Positions 24,140 to 31,956 of a DNA stretch of 64,000 nt are shown in pieces. Position 1 is the stretch's first letter, and the number at the start of each line of letters is the position of its first letter. The translations under genes and the position numbers were made by a program. The notes below the pieces were generated by a model, which ran no database searches, was not told the DNA's origin, and saw only the letters and a program-made list of their open reading frames with translations. Source of the stretch: an uncultured Peptoniphilus sp. (lineage in GTDB: Bacteria > Bacillota > Clostridia > Tissierellales > Peptoniphilaceae); NCBI RefSeq assembly GCF_943913915.1, contig NZ_CALUAA010000008.1:11563-75562 (forward strand), read 5' to 3'.

Positions 24140-24871
24140 ATGTATAGCATTTATAAGAAAAGTGAAATTTCTTTCGCTCTGTTTTGGATCGCGGTCTATT
24201 GCGTGGTGATGACGCCTGTTCGAGGGCGATTCGGCGACGAAAGTATTTATATGCTTTTAGCTCTCGTGGCCATTGGGGCGGGAATCAGCATCTTTGTAAA
24301 AAGACATAATTTAACGGAAAAATACGGCCTTATAGGATTCCCGGAGAACAGTAAACAATACCTTTACTTTATCCCGATCTGGTTCCTTTCAACGGGGAAT
24401 CTGTGGGGCGGGTTTAATCTTGCCTATACGGGCCTTAACCAAGTTTGGGCGACGTTATCCATGCTATTAATAGGCTATGTGGAGGAGATGATTTTTCGCG
24501 GATTTTTACTCAGGGCATTGTTGCCGAGAGACGGCGCTCGAAAGTCCATTGTAATCGTCGCCGTTACATTCGGTATCGGCCATATCGTCAATATGCTCGC
24601 CGGCCAGGCGACGGTGGAAACAATGGCACAGGTAATCTTTGCCATTGCCTGGGGCTTTATGCTTACAATTATTGTTTATAAAAGCGGGAGCCTTTTGCCC
24701 TGTATTCTGGCACACAGCTTGGTCAACGCTACTTCAAAATACGGATTCGAAGCGCCTGGAAGTGAATGGACTTATATTATCGCCACCATAATCATTGCGG
24801 CTCTCTATTGCCCCTATCTATTAAAAATAAAGGGCGAAGGATTGCCCTCTTCCTCTAAATCGGCGAAATGA
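24140..24871 (+). CDS. CPBP family intramembrane glutamic protease
   Basis: A 243-residue protein with about seven to eight membrane helices and all CPBP (ABI/CAAX-protease-like) motifs: EEMIFRGFLLR (EExxxR) near 116-125, FGIGHIVN (FxxxH) near 149, and HSLVNA (HxxxN) near 193. These enzymes cleave within the membrane; bacterial members are tied to bacteriocin maturation or self-immunity, prenyl-protein processing, or surface-protein handling. GGAGGAGAA precedes ATG 24140. No bacteriocin gene is recognisable next to it. Function beyond proteolysis is not known. Confidence 0.87.
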   Translation: MYSIYKKSEISFALFWIAVYCVVMTPVRGRFGDESIYMLLALVAIGAGISIFVKRHNLTEKYGLIGFPENSKQYLYFIPIWFLSTGNLWGGFNLAYTGLNQVWATLSMLLIGYVEEMIFRGFLLRALLPRDGARKSIVIVAVTFGIGHIVNMLAGQATVETMAQVIFAIAWGFMLTIIVYKSGSLLPCILAHSLVNATSKYGFEAPGSEWTYIIATIIIAALYCPYLLKIKGEGLPSSSKSAK

Positions 24872-24882
24872 TTTTCGACGAT

Positions 24883-25254
24883 CTATTCTACGGAAGCGAC
24901 CAGTGCCCATTTAAACCCGAAGGGATCCAGGAAGAGGGCGGTCTTTAATTTCCCGTCGCCGGAAAGGCAGGGATCCAGCAGGGGAAGGGCGTCCCGCTCC
25001 AGGGCGTCGTCGTAAAGCTCTTCAAGTTTGTCTTCATCCATTTCTACAGTAAAGGTAAGCCCGCTGTTATCGGCAAGAGGACCCCGGGGATCGTGAACCA
25101 ATTCAAAGGGAATATCTGAAATCGTAAGACGGGCGGAAAGTATTTCGCCCTCTTTTTCTTGTCGCTCTTTAATTTTTACGGGAAAGAGATCGCCGTAAAA
25201 ATAGAGGGCCGATTGAACGTCTTCGACGCCTAGGGTTATGGTAAGTTGTGTCAT
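24883..25254 (-). CDS. VOC (glyoxalase/bleomycin-resistance) superfamily protein
   Basis: A 123-residue single-domain VOC protein. It starts MTQLTITLGVEDVQSALYFYGDLF, the typical first beta-alpha-beta unit, and ends with LKTALFLDPFGFKWAL, where DPFGxxW is the usual C-terminal strand. Metal-ligand residues (Glu/His at the strand ends) are only partly evident: HDP near residue 66. Members include glyoxalases, epimerases and drug-binding proteins. GGAGG precedes the ATG at 25252-25254. It is convergent with the CPBP gene and divergent from tsaE. I cannot assign a substrate. Confidence 0.8.
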   Translation of the reverse strand: MTQLTITLGVEDVQSALYFYGDLFPVKIKERQEKEGEILSARLTISDIPFELVHDPRGPLADNSGLTFTVEMDEDKLEELYDDALERDALPLLDPCLSGDGKLKTALFLDPFGFKWALVASVE

Positions 25255-25291
25255 AGATGCCTCCTTTTTTCTTACTCCATTTTACGACGGA

Positions 25292-25328
25292 TGGAAAAAC
25301 TTTTCCAACGATCTTTTTTTGATATAAT
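25292..25328 (+). promoter_or_regulatory. Promoter of the tsaE operon with a dyad at the -35 region
   Basis: TGATATAAT (25320-25328) is a TGn-extended consensus -10. TGGAAAA/TTTTCCA (25292-25298, 25301-25307), a perfect 7-bp dyad with a 2-bp gap, covers the -35 position, between the divergent VOC gene and tsaE, and may bind a regulator. Confidence 0.5.
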
Positions 25329-25348
25329 AAAGGTTTAGGAGGGATAGG

Positions 25349-25813
25349 ATGATACTTAAGGGAGTAAATGCGACTCAAAAGCTGGGACGTTTTTTGGGTA
25401 GTAAGCTGGAAGCTTACGATGTCCTCGCCTTAAACGGCGATTTGGGCACGGGGAAAACGACATTTGTAAAGGCTCTCGCCGAGGGAATGGGGCTGGATTC
25501 GGACGTTACCAGCGCCACCTTTACCATCGTGAATATTTATGAAGGGGATCCGTCCCTTTACCATTTCGATGTCTATCGTTTAGAAGACGAGGATGAATTT
25601 TTCGAAATGGGTGGGGAAGAGCTCTTAGATGACGGTTCCGTCTGCGCCGTCGAATGGGCGGATCGCATCGAGGGAAGCTTGCCCGAGGAGTATCTGATCC
25701 TGAATTTCGAACGGATCGACGAAACCACCCGGCTGATCGCTGCAAAAGGCGTGGGCCCTCGGGGAGAAGCATTGGAAAAAGAGGTAATAACCTATGAAGA
25801 TTCTCTCATTTGA
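25349..25813 (+). CDS. tsaE: tRNA t6A biosynthesis ATPase TsaE
   Basis: A 154-residue P-loop ATPase. LNGDLGTGKTTFVKAL (about 29-44) is the Walker A loop, TSATFTIVNIYEG the switch region and HFDVYRLED near 73 the Walker-B-like motif of the family. TsaE works with TsaB and TsaD to make N6-threonylcarbamoyladenosine at position 37 of ANN-decoding tRNAs. AGGAGG precedes ATG 25349. It is the first gene of tsaE-tsaB-rimI-tsaD, with a 20-base overlap to tsaB. TsaC/Sua5 is not in the window. Confidence 0.95.
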   Translation: MILKGVNATQKLGRFLGSKLEAYDVLALNGDLGTGKTTFVKALAEGMGLDSDVTSATFTIVNIYEGDPSLYHFDVYRLEDEDEFFEMGGEELLDDGSVCAVEWADRIEGSLPEEYLILNFERIDETTRLIAAKGVGPRGEALEKEVITYEDSLI

Positions 25814-26495
25814 TACGGCGACTATGGAGACGACCTGCGCCGTGGTGGAAGATGGTAAGGTGCTCGCCACTTCATCCATTAATAGCCGACTTTCCCATTC
25901 GGAGACGCTCATCGCCATGATCGAGGCGATGCTGACCTCTCTAAGTTTAAGAATGAAGGATTTAGATATGATCGCCGTGGGCGTGGGCCCGGGATCCTTT
26001 ACCGGCCTTCGCATTTCCGTGGTTCTTGCCAAGATCTTCGCAAAGACCTTAGACATTCCCGTGGTAGGCGTATCCACATTGTCTGCCCTGGCTCGCCAAG
26101 TGGCGGAGAGCGGTGTTGTAGTACCCGTCTTCGATGCCAGAAGAAAGCGAGTCTACACCGCGCAGTTTAAAAAAGAAGGAGACGTGCTCACCCGCCTTAC
26201 AAAAGACGATGCCATTCCCGTGGAAGAGCTGATCGATTCTCTTCCGGAGCGGGCGATTATAATAGGCGCCGGGCTCTCCGCTTACGGCGAACGTTTTAAA
26301 GCTTCAGATAAAAACCTTTTCTGCTATCCCCTGAGCCTGTCTCAGGTGCGGGCGGCGTTTATCGCTGAGGAGGCGCTTGTGCAGTATGAGAAAGACGGGG
26401 CGAGCAATCCCTACGAGCTGGAGCCCAATTACTTGCGGCCCTCGCAGGCCATGCGAGAATACAGGAGGAAACATGGACAATCTCACGACGCGTGA
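25794..26495 (+). CDS. tsaB: tRNA t6A biosynthesis protein TsaB
   Basis: A 233-residue ASKHA-fold protein, paralogous to TsaD but lacking its metal site. MKILSFDTATMETTCAVV at the start and VGPGSFTGLRISVVLAK near 65-80 are the family motifs. It is the non-catalytic scaffold that dimerises with TsaD in bacteria. Its start lies 20 bases inside tsaE, and its end overlaps rimI by 23 bases, so translation is probably coupled across the operon. Length and motifs are normal. Confidence 0.93.
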   Translation: MKILSFDTATMETTCAVVEDGKVLATSSINSRLSHSETLIAMIEAMLTSLSLRMKDLDMIAVGVGPGSFTGLRISVVLAKIFAKTLDIPVVGVSTLSALARQVAESGVVVPVFDARRKRVYTAQFKKEGDVLTRLTKDDAIPVEELIDSLPERAIIIGAGLSAYGERFKASDKNLFCYPLSLSQVRAAFIAEEALVQYEKDGASNPYELEPNYLRPSQAMREYRRKHGQSHDA

Positions 26496-26916
26496 AGCCC
26501 GTGTAGACGATTTAGAGGACATGATGCGCATCGAGGAGGAAAGCTTTACCGCCCCCTGGTCTTACGACAGTTGGAAGCGAGAGCTTGAAAATCCCCTTAC
26601 CTATTACGAGGTGCTCCTCTACCACGATGTCCTTATCGGCTATGTAGGGGCCTGGCTCTTAGGGGATCAGGCCCACATCGGCAATGTGGCCATCGACGGA
26701 GATTTCCGAGGCAATGGCTACGGACGCTACATGATGAATCATTATTTATTCGCCGTCTACGAAAAAAAGATTCGCGCCGCCACCCTGGAGGTGCGGGAAG
26801 ATAATGTGCCCGCCATCGCCCTTTACGAATCCCTAGGCTTTGAACTGGAGGGTGTGCGGAAAAATTATTACGCCCATATCAAGCGGGACGGCTTAATCTA
26901 TTGGAAGAGGTGGTAA
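26473..26916 (+). CDS. rimI: Ribosomal protein S18-alanine N-acetyltransferase family
   Basis: A 147-residue GNAT acetyltransferase. IGNVAIDGDFRGNGYGRYMM (about 73-92) contains the Q/RxxGxG/A acetyl-CoA pyrophosphate motif (RGNGYG), and AIALYESLGFELEGVRKNYY is the family C-terminal signature. RimI acetylates the N-terminus of ribosomal protein S18, and it is often encoded inside the t6A cluster as here. I start at ATG 26473, seven bases after AGGAGG and inside the tsaB end. One base separates its stop from the tsaD GTG start. Confidence 0.92.
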   Translation: MDNLTTREARVDDLEDMMRIEEESFTAPWSYDSWKRELENPLTYYEVLLYHDVLIGYVGAWLLGDQAHIGNVAIDGDFRGNGYGRYMMNHYLFAVYEKKIRAATLEVREDNVPAIALYESLGFELEGVRKNYYAHIKRDGLIYWKRW

Positions 26917-26917
26917 T

Positions 26918-27913
26918 GTGATAACACTGGGAATCGAATCCTCCTGCGACGAAACATCGGTGGCCGTCGTAAAAGACGGCCGGGAGATTCTTTCAAATAT
27001 AATTTCATCTCAAATCGAAATCCACCGCTTATTCGGCGGCGTGGTGCCGGAGATTGCCTCGAGAAAACACGTATCCGCCATTCTGCCGGTCATCGACTTG
27101 GCCTTGGAGGAGGCGAAGATCACTTTAGACGATGTGGATATTATCGCCGCCACTCGGGGACCCGGGCTTATTGGCGCCCTTCTCGTAGGCCTTACGGCGG
27201 GGAGGGGGCTCGCCCTCGCTACGGGGAAACCCTTCATCGGCGTGAACCATATTCGCGGCCACGTCTGCGCCAACTACCTGACCCACCCGGATCTGGAGCC
27301 GCCCTTTGTAGGGCTTATCGTTTCCGGTGGCCACAGCTATTTAATTCACGTGGAAGATTATATCGACTTTACACTTTACGGTAAGACGCGAGACGACGCC
27401 GCCGGCGAAGCTTTCGATAAAGTGGCTCGGGCCATGGACATCGGCTATCCCGGCGGGCCCGTTATCGACAAGCTCGCCAAGGAAGGGGAGGAAACTTATG
27501 ATCTTCCCCGGGTTATGTTGGAGCGGGACAGCTACGATTTCAGCTTCTCGGGACTGAAAACCGCCGTCTTAAACGAACTCAACAATGCCAAGCAAAAAGG
27601 CGAGGAAATTCGCGTGGCGGATATGGCCACGAGCTTTCAAAACGCTGTGGTGGACGTGCTCACGGAAAAAACCTATCGCCTGGCTCATGAACTCGGGGAA
27701 AAGAAAATCGTCCTCGCAGGGGGCGTCAGCGCCAATTCCGGTTTACGGGCCGCCATGGAAAAGCGAGGAGCCGAAGAGGGAATCCGGGTCTATTATCCTA
27801 ATCCCATTCTCTGCACCGACAATGGCGCCATGATCGCTTCCGTGGGCTATTACAGTTACATGAAAGGGGAAGATGAAAGCGTCTTTGCCGATCCCAATTT
27901 AGGGCTGGATTAA
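26918..27913 (+). CDS. tsaD: tRNA N6-adenosine threonylcarbamoyltransferase TsaD
   Basis: A 331-residue ASKHA enzyme that transfers the threonylcarbamoyl group to A37 of tRNA. His111 and His115 in NHIRGHV bind the catalytic metal; GIESSCDETSVAVV (5-18) is the first phosphate loop and LAGGVSANSGLR near 268-279 the adenosine motif. The last metal ligand sits in CTDNGAMIA (Asp). Starts at GTG 26918 directly after rimI. The gene is complete and closes the operon with a terminator. Confidence 0.96.
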   Translation: MITLGIESSCDETSVAVVKDGREILSNIISSQIEIHRLFGGVVPEIASRKHVSAILPVIDLALEEAKITLDDVDIIAATRGPGLIGALLVGLTAGRGLALATGKPFIGVNHIRGHVCANYLTHPDLEPPFVGLIVSGGHSYLIHVEDYIDFTLYGKTRDDAAGEAFDKVARAMDIGYPGGPVIDKLAKEGEETYDLPRVMLERDSYDFSFSGLKTAVLNELNNAKQKGEEIRVADMATSFQNAVVDVLTEKTYRLAHELGEKKIVLAGGVSANSGLRAAMEKRGAEEGIRVYYPNPILCTDNGAMIASVGYYSYMKGEDESVFADPNLGLD

Positions 27914-27937
27914 ACCGCACACTGTTGCGGTTTTTTT
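27913..27937 (+). terminator. Terminator of the tsaE-tsaD operon
   Basis: AACCGCA (27913-27919) and TGCGGTT (27926-27932) form a 7-bp stem, followed by TTTTTT. The stem starts at the stop codon. Confidence 0.8.
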
Positions 27938-28073
27938 GTTGCACAAAAGAAAATGATATTGAGAATCGGGAAAGAATGTGAACATAGTGCAAAATAAAGA
28001 TAAAAATGTAAAAAACTCGTAAAACAAGGGGAATTCAAAGATAATCTAAAAGAATAAAAATATTCCGGGAAAA

Positions 28074-28188
28074 CGTGCATAAGTCTGTGGATAAAGTGGA
28101 TAACTTTGTGGAAACCCACATTAATCGACTCTAAGCTGTGCATAAGTCTGTGCGTAATGTGGAGAAGGTGTGGAAAAGATGTGGAAAT
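28074..28188. other. Duplicated cluster of nine DnaA-box-like 9-mers in AT-rich non-coding DNA
   Basis: Between the tsaD terminator and the ABC-F terminator lie about 400 AT-rich bases with no plausible gene. Within it, 9-mers resembling TGTGGATAA (complement of the TTATCCACA DnaA box) start at 28074, 28086, 28095, 28107, 28137, 28149, 28158, 28169 and 28180, all in one direction. The copy at 28086 is an exact match; 28095, 28137, 28158 and 28169 differ by one base, the others by two. The first four and the next four are a duplication displaced by 62-63 bp, with the same 12-9-12 (or 11) spacing. Flanking DNA is A/T-rich on both sides. Either a DnaA-binding regulatory or titration locus or part of an origin; dnaA and dnaN are not in the window. 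Confidence 0.65.
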
Positions 28189-28338
28189 ATAAATTGTATT
28201 TTCAGAAGTTTTCAGCGAATGAATGAGAATGAGTAAAAAAGGTGAAAAAAGGGAAATAAATCAAAATTTTCTAAACTTTCTTTTGTCAGGACGTAATCTT
28301 AAGTAATTTCCATATGGATAGACTGAAATTCTTTCGAC

Positions 28339-28368
28339 AAAAAAGGCAATCACGAAATGGTGATTGCC
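28339..28368 (-). terminator. Terminator of the ABC-F gene
   Basis: GGCAATCAC (28345-28353) and GTGATTGCC (28360-28368) form a perfect 9-bp stem; on the minus strand it is followed by TTTTTT. Confidence 0.85.
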
Positions 28369-28392
28369 TGTAATAATGATGCCTTTTTAAGT

Positions 28393-30294
28393 TTAGTCGT
28401 CGGAAAGTTCAAACCACTTGTCATAAAGGGCATCCAGGTTTTCCTGAAGGGCGTCTCGTTTTTCCGAAAGCTCGAGAGCCACCGTGTGGTCTTCGTAGGT
28501 TGTCGGATCGGCGAGCATTTCGTCCACTTCTTGTATTTCCTCTTCCAGATCGTGGATCTCTCCTTCCAGAGCTTTCAGCTCTTTTTTCTGCGCACGGGCC
28601 CGCTTCTGTTCTTCCCGCGTCTTCTTTTTTTCCTTGACGATCTGAGTCTTCGTAATATCCTCTTCGTCCTCTTCCTCCTCGGCATGGGCGGCTTCCCATT
28701 TTTCCAGGAAGTAATTATAGTCTCCCTCCACCATAAAGACTCCTTCTTCCGTGAGGCAGACGATCTTCGTCGCCACGCTGTTTAAAAAGTAGCGGTCGTG
28801 GCTGATGGTTAAAATAGTGCCGGTATAGTCTCTGAGGGCGGACTCTAATGATTCCTTGCTCTCGATATCCAGGTGATTGGTGGGCTCGTCCAGGAGCAGG
28901 AAATTGGCGCCGCTCAACATAATAATCAAAAGGGAGAGCCGCCCCTTCTCTCCTCCGGAAAGATCACTGATTCGCTTTTTCAAATCGTCGCCTGTAAAGA
29001 GGAAGCGGGCGAGATAGGCGTATATATGGTAGCGATCCAGCTTCGGGTAGCGATCCCAAAGTTCCTCTTCCACGGTCTTCATGTCGTCGAGAGATTCCAT
29101 TCCCTGATCGAAATAGGCGACGGTAACGCCGGTTCCTTCCGTAATCTCTCCTTCGCTTATGGGTTCTTCTCCCATAATCATTTTAAAGAGGGTACTCTTC
29201 CCGATGCCATTGGGACCGATGAGTCCTACCCGCTCCCCTTTATAAATAGGGAAGGTAATGTTTTCGAAGAGAGGCTTTCCGGGGAATTCTTTCTTTACAT
29301 TTTCTACGCGGAGTACGTCCCGGCCGCTTTCTTTTTCCGGCTCGAAATGGAGGATCATCTGCTTATCGTTTTGTACATCCTCGATGCGCTCCATTTTGTC
29401 CAATTGCTTTTGTTTGCTGCGGGCGGTCTTTAAGCTTTTCTCCCGGTTCCAGCTGCTGAGTCGCTCGATCATGGCCTCCTGCCGCTTGATTTCCCGCTGC
29501 TGCATAATATAGGCGTGGCGCTGCTGTTCGAGATTTTCCCGCCTGCGGCGCACAAAGTTTGTGTAATTGCCTTTGTAGCTGGAAAGGCTGCCTCTATGGA
29601 GAAAGAAGATGCGGTCCACAATATTGTCTAAAAAGTAGCGGTCGTGGCTGATAACGACGACGGCGCCCTTAAAGGCCTTGAGGAATTTTTCGAGCCAGGC
29701 GATGGAATCCATATCCAAGTGGTTGGTGGGTTCGTCCAGGAGCAGAAGATCAGGTTCGTGAAGGAGTAATTTGGCGAGAGCGAGGCGGGATTTCTGTCCG
29801 CCGGAGAGATTGTTCGCCGGCATGGCCATTTCCTCTTCGGAAAAGCCCAGGCCCCTAAGGGCACCCGTTACGGCGCTTTCTCTGCTGTAACCGCCGCTTT
29901 TCTCGTAATGATCCACCAGGTTTTGGTAGCGGTTGATTAAAAGCTCGAGCTCTTCGCCTGTTACGTGGGCCATTTCCTCTTCCATGCGGCGAATATCTCT
30001 TTCCATATCGATCACCGATTGAAAAGATGCCATACATTCCTCGTATATGCTGGCCCCCTCGGTAATGGAGACGTGTTGCTCCAGGTAGCCGATGTGAAGA
30101 TCTTTCGTCGTGGTAATGTCCCCGGTGTCCGGGGAAAGGTCTCCTGCGAGCATTTCCATCAAGGTGGTTTTGCCGCTGCCGTTGGAGCCGATGAGCCCGA
30201 TTTTTTCTCCCGGTTCGATTAAAAATCCGATATCCGTAAAAATAGGCTCGATATAAAATGTCTTAGATAAATTTTGTGCCGATAAGATTGCCAA
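28393..30294 (-). CDS. ABC-F family ATPase (ribosome-associated)
   Basis: A 633-residue soluble protein with two ABC ATPase domains and no membrane part. First domain: Walker A GLIGSNGSGKTTLME (about 33-47), signature LSGGQKSRLALAKLLL, Walker B LLLLDEPTNHLD. Second domain: GPNGIGKSTLFK, LSGGEKGRLSLL and LLLDEPTNHLD. Between them is the charged interdomain linker (about 245-310), and a C-terminal coiled coil rich in Glu and Lys (from about 540). This is the Uup/YdiF-like layout. ABC-F proteins bind the ribosomal E site to rescue stalled translation; some give antibiotic resistance. The start is TTG 30292-30294 behind AGGAGG. Resistance specificity cannot be read from the sequence. Confidence 0.92.
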   Translation of the reverse strand: MAILSAQNLSKTFYIEPIFTDIGFLIEPGEKIGLIGSNGSGKTTLMEMLAGDLSPDTGDITTTKDLHIGYLEQHVSITEGASIYEECMASFQSVIDMERDIRRMEEEMAHVTGEELELLINRYQNLVDHYEKSGGYSRESAVTGALRGLGFSEEEMAMPANNLSGGQKSRLALAKLLLHEPDLLLLDEPTNHLDMDSIAWLEKFLKAFKGAVVVISHDRYFLDNIVDRIFFLHRGSLSSYKGNYTNFVRRRRENLEQQRHAYIMQQREIKRQEAMIERLSSWNREKSLKTARSKQKQLDKMERIEDVQNDKQMILHFEPEKESGRDVLRVENVKKEFPGKPLFENITFPIYKGERVGLIGPNGIGKSTLFKMIMGEEPISEGEITEGTGVTVAYFDQGMESLDDMKTVEEELWDRYPKLDRYHIYAYLARFLFTGDDLKKRISDLSGGEKGRLSLLIIMLSGANFLLLDEPTNHLDIESKESLESALRDYTGTILTISHDRYFLNSVATKIVCLTEEGVFMVEGDYNYFLEKWEAAHAEEEEDEEDITKTQIVKEKKKTREEQKRARAQKKELKALEGEIHDLEEEIQEVDEMLADPTTYEDHTVALELSEKRDALQENLDALYDKWFELSDD

Positions 30295-30356
30295 CTCTTT
30301 CTCCTCCTCATCACTACATAATATCAGATATAGAGAGGTAGAAAAAGTCGCTAAAC

Positions 30357-30398
30357 TTTCAAATAACTCTTCCCAAGATTTGAAATTTTCTGTATACT
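30357..30398 (+). promoter_or_regulatory. Candidate rex promoter with inverted repeat
   Basis: TATACT (30393-30398) is a probable -10 for rex. TTTCAAAT and ATTTGAAA (30357-30364, 30378-30385) form a perfect 8-bp inverted repeat with a 13-bp gap across the -35 region. It does not match the TTGTGAAnnnnTTCACAA-type Rex site. Confidence 0.4.
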
Positions 30399-30472
30399 AT
30401 GAAAGTAATAGATAGATTCCTATCAATTAAAATAAAATTAATTCTATAGTGCACGTTTGAAAGGTGATATAA

Positions 30473-31114
30473 GTGGCAAATAACAAAAACAAAGTATCGG
30501 AAACCGTCATCAGACGACTTCCCAAATACCATCGCTATTTAAGTGAATTACATGAAAAGGGCGAGGATCGCATTTCTTCTCAAGAATTAAGTGATCTTAC
30601 GGGTTTTACCGCGTCTCAAATTCGTCAAGACTTAAATAATTTCGGAGGATTCGGCCAACAAGGCTACGGCTACAAGGTCGCCGTCTTAAAGGCGGAACTC
30701 GAGAACATTTTGGGTATTTCCACCATATACAAGACGATTATTATCGGCTCCGGTCGCCTTGGAAGCGTCGTCAGCAACTACAAAGGATTCAGAGACAGCG
30801 GTTTCGAAGTAGTGGCTATGTTCGACAGGGACGAACACGTCATCGGCACATCTGTGGGAAAACACGTGGTTAAATCCGTCGACGATCTGGAAGATTTCTT
30901 AAATGAACACGATGAAGTAAGCGTGGCGATTTTAACCGTGCCCAAAGAAGGTGCGCAATCCATCGCCGAGCGTTTGGCGGAATGCGGCATTCGCGGCATA
31001 TGGAACTTTGCGCCGGAAGATTTGGAAGAACTGGATCATGTGATCGTTGAAAATATCCGTTTAACAGACAGTCTTTTAACCCTAAGTTATTATTTGACTG
31101 AAGAAGATCGCTAG
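30473..31114 (+). CDS. rex: Redox-sensing transcriptional repressor Rex
   Basis: A 213-residue dimeric repressor with an N-terminal winged helix (about 10-75; SSQELSDLTGFTASQIRQDL is the recognition helix region) and a C-terminal Rossmann domain (GSGRLGS near 89-95). Rex leaves its DNA sites when the NADH/NAD+ ratio rises, freeing fermentative genes. In butyrate producers its targets include thl-crt-hbd type operons; I see no clear Rex site before the thl operon in this window. Start is GTG 30473 with AAAGGTG about 9 bp before. A terminator follows directly. Confidence 0.95.
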   Translation: MANNKNKVSETVIRRLPKYHRYLSELHEKGEDRISSQELSDLTGFTASQIRQDLNNFGGFGQQGYGYKVAVLKAELENILGISTIYKTIIIGSGRLGSVVSNYKGFRDSGFEVVAMFDRDEHVIGTSVGKHVVKSVDDLEDFLNEHDEVSVAILTVPKEGAQSIAERLAECGIRGIWNFAPEDLEELDHVIVENIRLTDSLLTLSYYLTEEDR

Positions 31115-31122
31115 TAATGTAG

Positions 31123-31149
31123 GAGTGGGCGCTGCCTGCTCTTATTTTT
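31123..31149 (+). terminator. Terminator of rex
   Basis: GAGTGGGC (31123-31130) and GCCTGCTC (31134-31141) pair over 8 bp with two G-U pairs, followed by TTATTTTTAT. Confidence 0.65.
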
Positions 31150-31167
31150 ATACAGAAAAGAGTTGCC

Positions 31168-31956
31168 ATGTTTTCCGATCTGCAAATGACCATCGAAAGC
31201 GGCCAGTTCCACCACTGGGAGAAAAAAGACGGCCTCTACGCTTTGGTCAATGGCAAAGAGGCCTTTTTTCTAATGGACGGAGAACTTATAAAGGGAGATG
31301 AAGATGATTTTCTCCGCTTTATAGACGGCCACAGAGACTATGACAAAGTAAGAAAGATGGTAGAAGCGAGCGAGGATTTGAAGGATCTCGCACCTTACCT
31401 TTCTCTTCGTATTCTACGTCAGAGGCCCTGGGAGGCCATCGTCTCCTATATTTTATCGGCAAATAATAATCTTTTGCGCATCAGGCGGAGCGTCTTAGAT
31501 CTTTCAAAGACCTACGGGACGTTCCTTGGAAGTGTAGACGAACTTTGCGCCTATGCTCTTCCCGCACCCCATGTCCTGGCAACACGATCAAAGGAGGATC
31601 TCCGCGCTCTGGGCGCCGGGTATCGGGATCGCTATCTTATAGGGGCGGCGACCATGGTGGCAGAGGGCGACTTCGATTTGGAAGCGCCCTTTGCCATGGA
31701 TTATGATGAGGCGAAGAAATATGTAATGAAGTTGCCCGGCGTGGGGCCCAAAGTGGCGGATTGCATTTTGCTCTTCGGCTACGGCAAGGGCGACGCCTTT
31801 CCCGTGGATACTTGGGTGGAAAAATCCATGGCACGCTTCGGCAACTTTTCCTCCAGAAAGGCCATGAGCCGCTACGGCATGGAGCGCTTCGGCGACGATG
31901 CCGGTTATATTCAGCAACTGTTGTTTTTAAGTGAGCGAGAAAAGAGGAATCTATGA
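31168..31956 (+). CDS. OGG1-type 8-oxoguanine DNA glycosylase / AP lyase
   Basis: A 262-residue HhH-GPD glycosylase. The N-terminal beta-rich part (about 1-75) fits the OGG N-domain; ILRQRPWEAIVSYILSANNN follows, and the helix-hairpin-helix LPGVGPKVADCILLFGYG (about 190-207) contains the catalytic Lys (GPK), followed by FPVDTWV with the conserved Asp. These features fit OGG1 rather than MutY or Nth, and there is no FeS cysteine cluster. It removes 8-oxoG from DNA. ATG 31168 has AGAGTTG upstream, a weak ribosome site. Four-base overlap with the DUF554 gene (ATGA) shows cotranscription. Confidence 0.85.
   Translation: MFSDLQMTIESGQFHHWEKKDGLYALVNGKEAFFLMDGELIKGDEDDFLRFIDGHRDYDKVRKMVEASEDLKDLAPYLSLRILRQRPWEAIVSYILSANNNLLRIRRSVLDLSKTYGTFLGSVDELCAYALPAPHVLATRSKEDLRALGAGYRDRYLIGAATMVAEGDFDLEAPFAMDYDEAKKYVMKLPGVGPKVADCILLFGYGKGDAFPVDTWVEKSMARFGNFSSRKAMSRYGMERFGDDAGYIQQLLFLSEREKRNL

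Noticed and set aside
28074..28188. Calling this the chromosome origin outright
   Set aside because: No dnaA, dnaN, rpmH or strand switch lies nearby, and most flanking genes on both sides run on the plus strand. I keep it as a DnaA-box-like cluster only.
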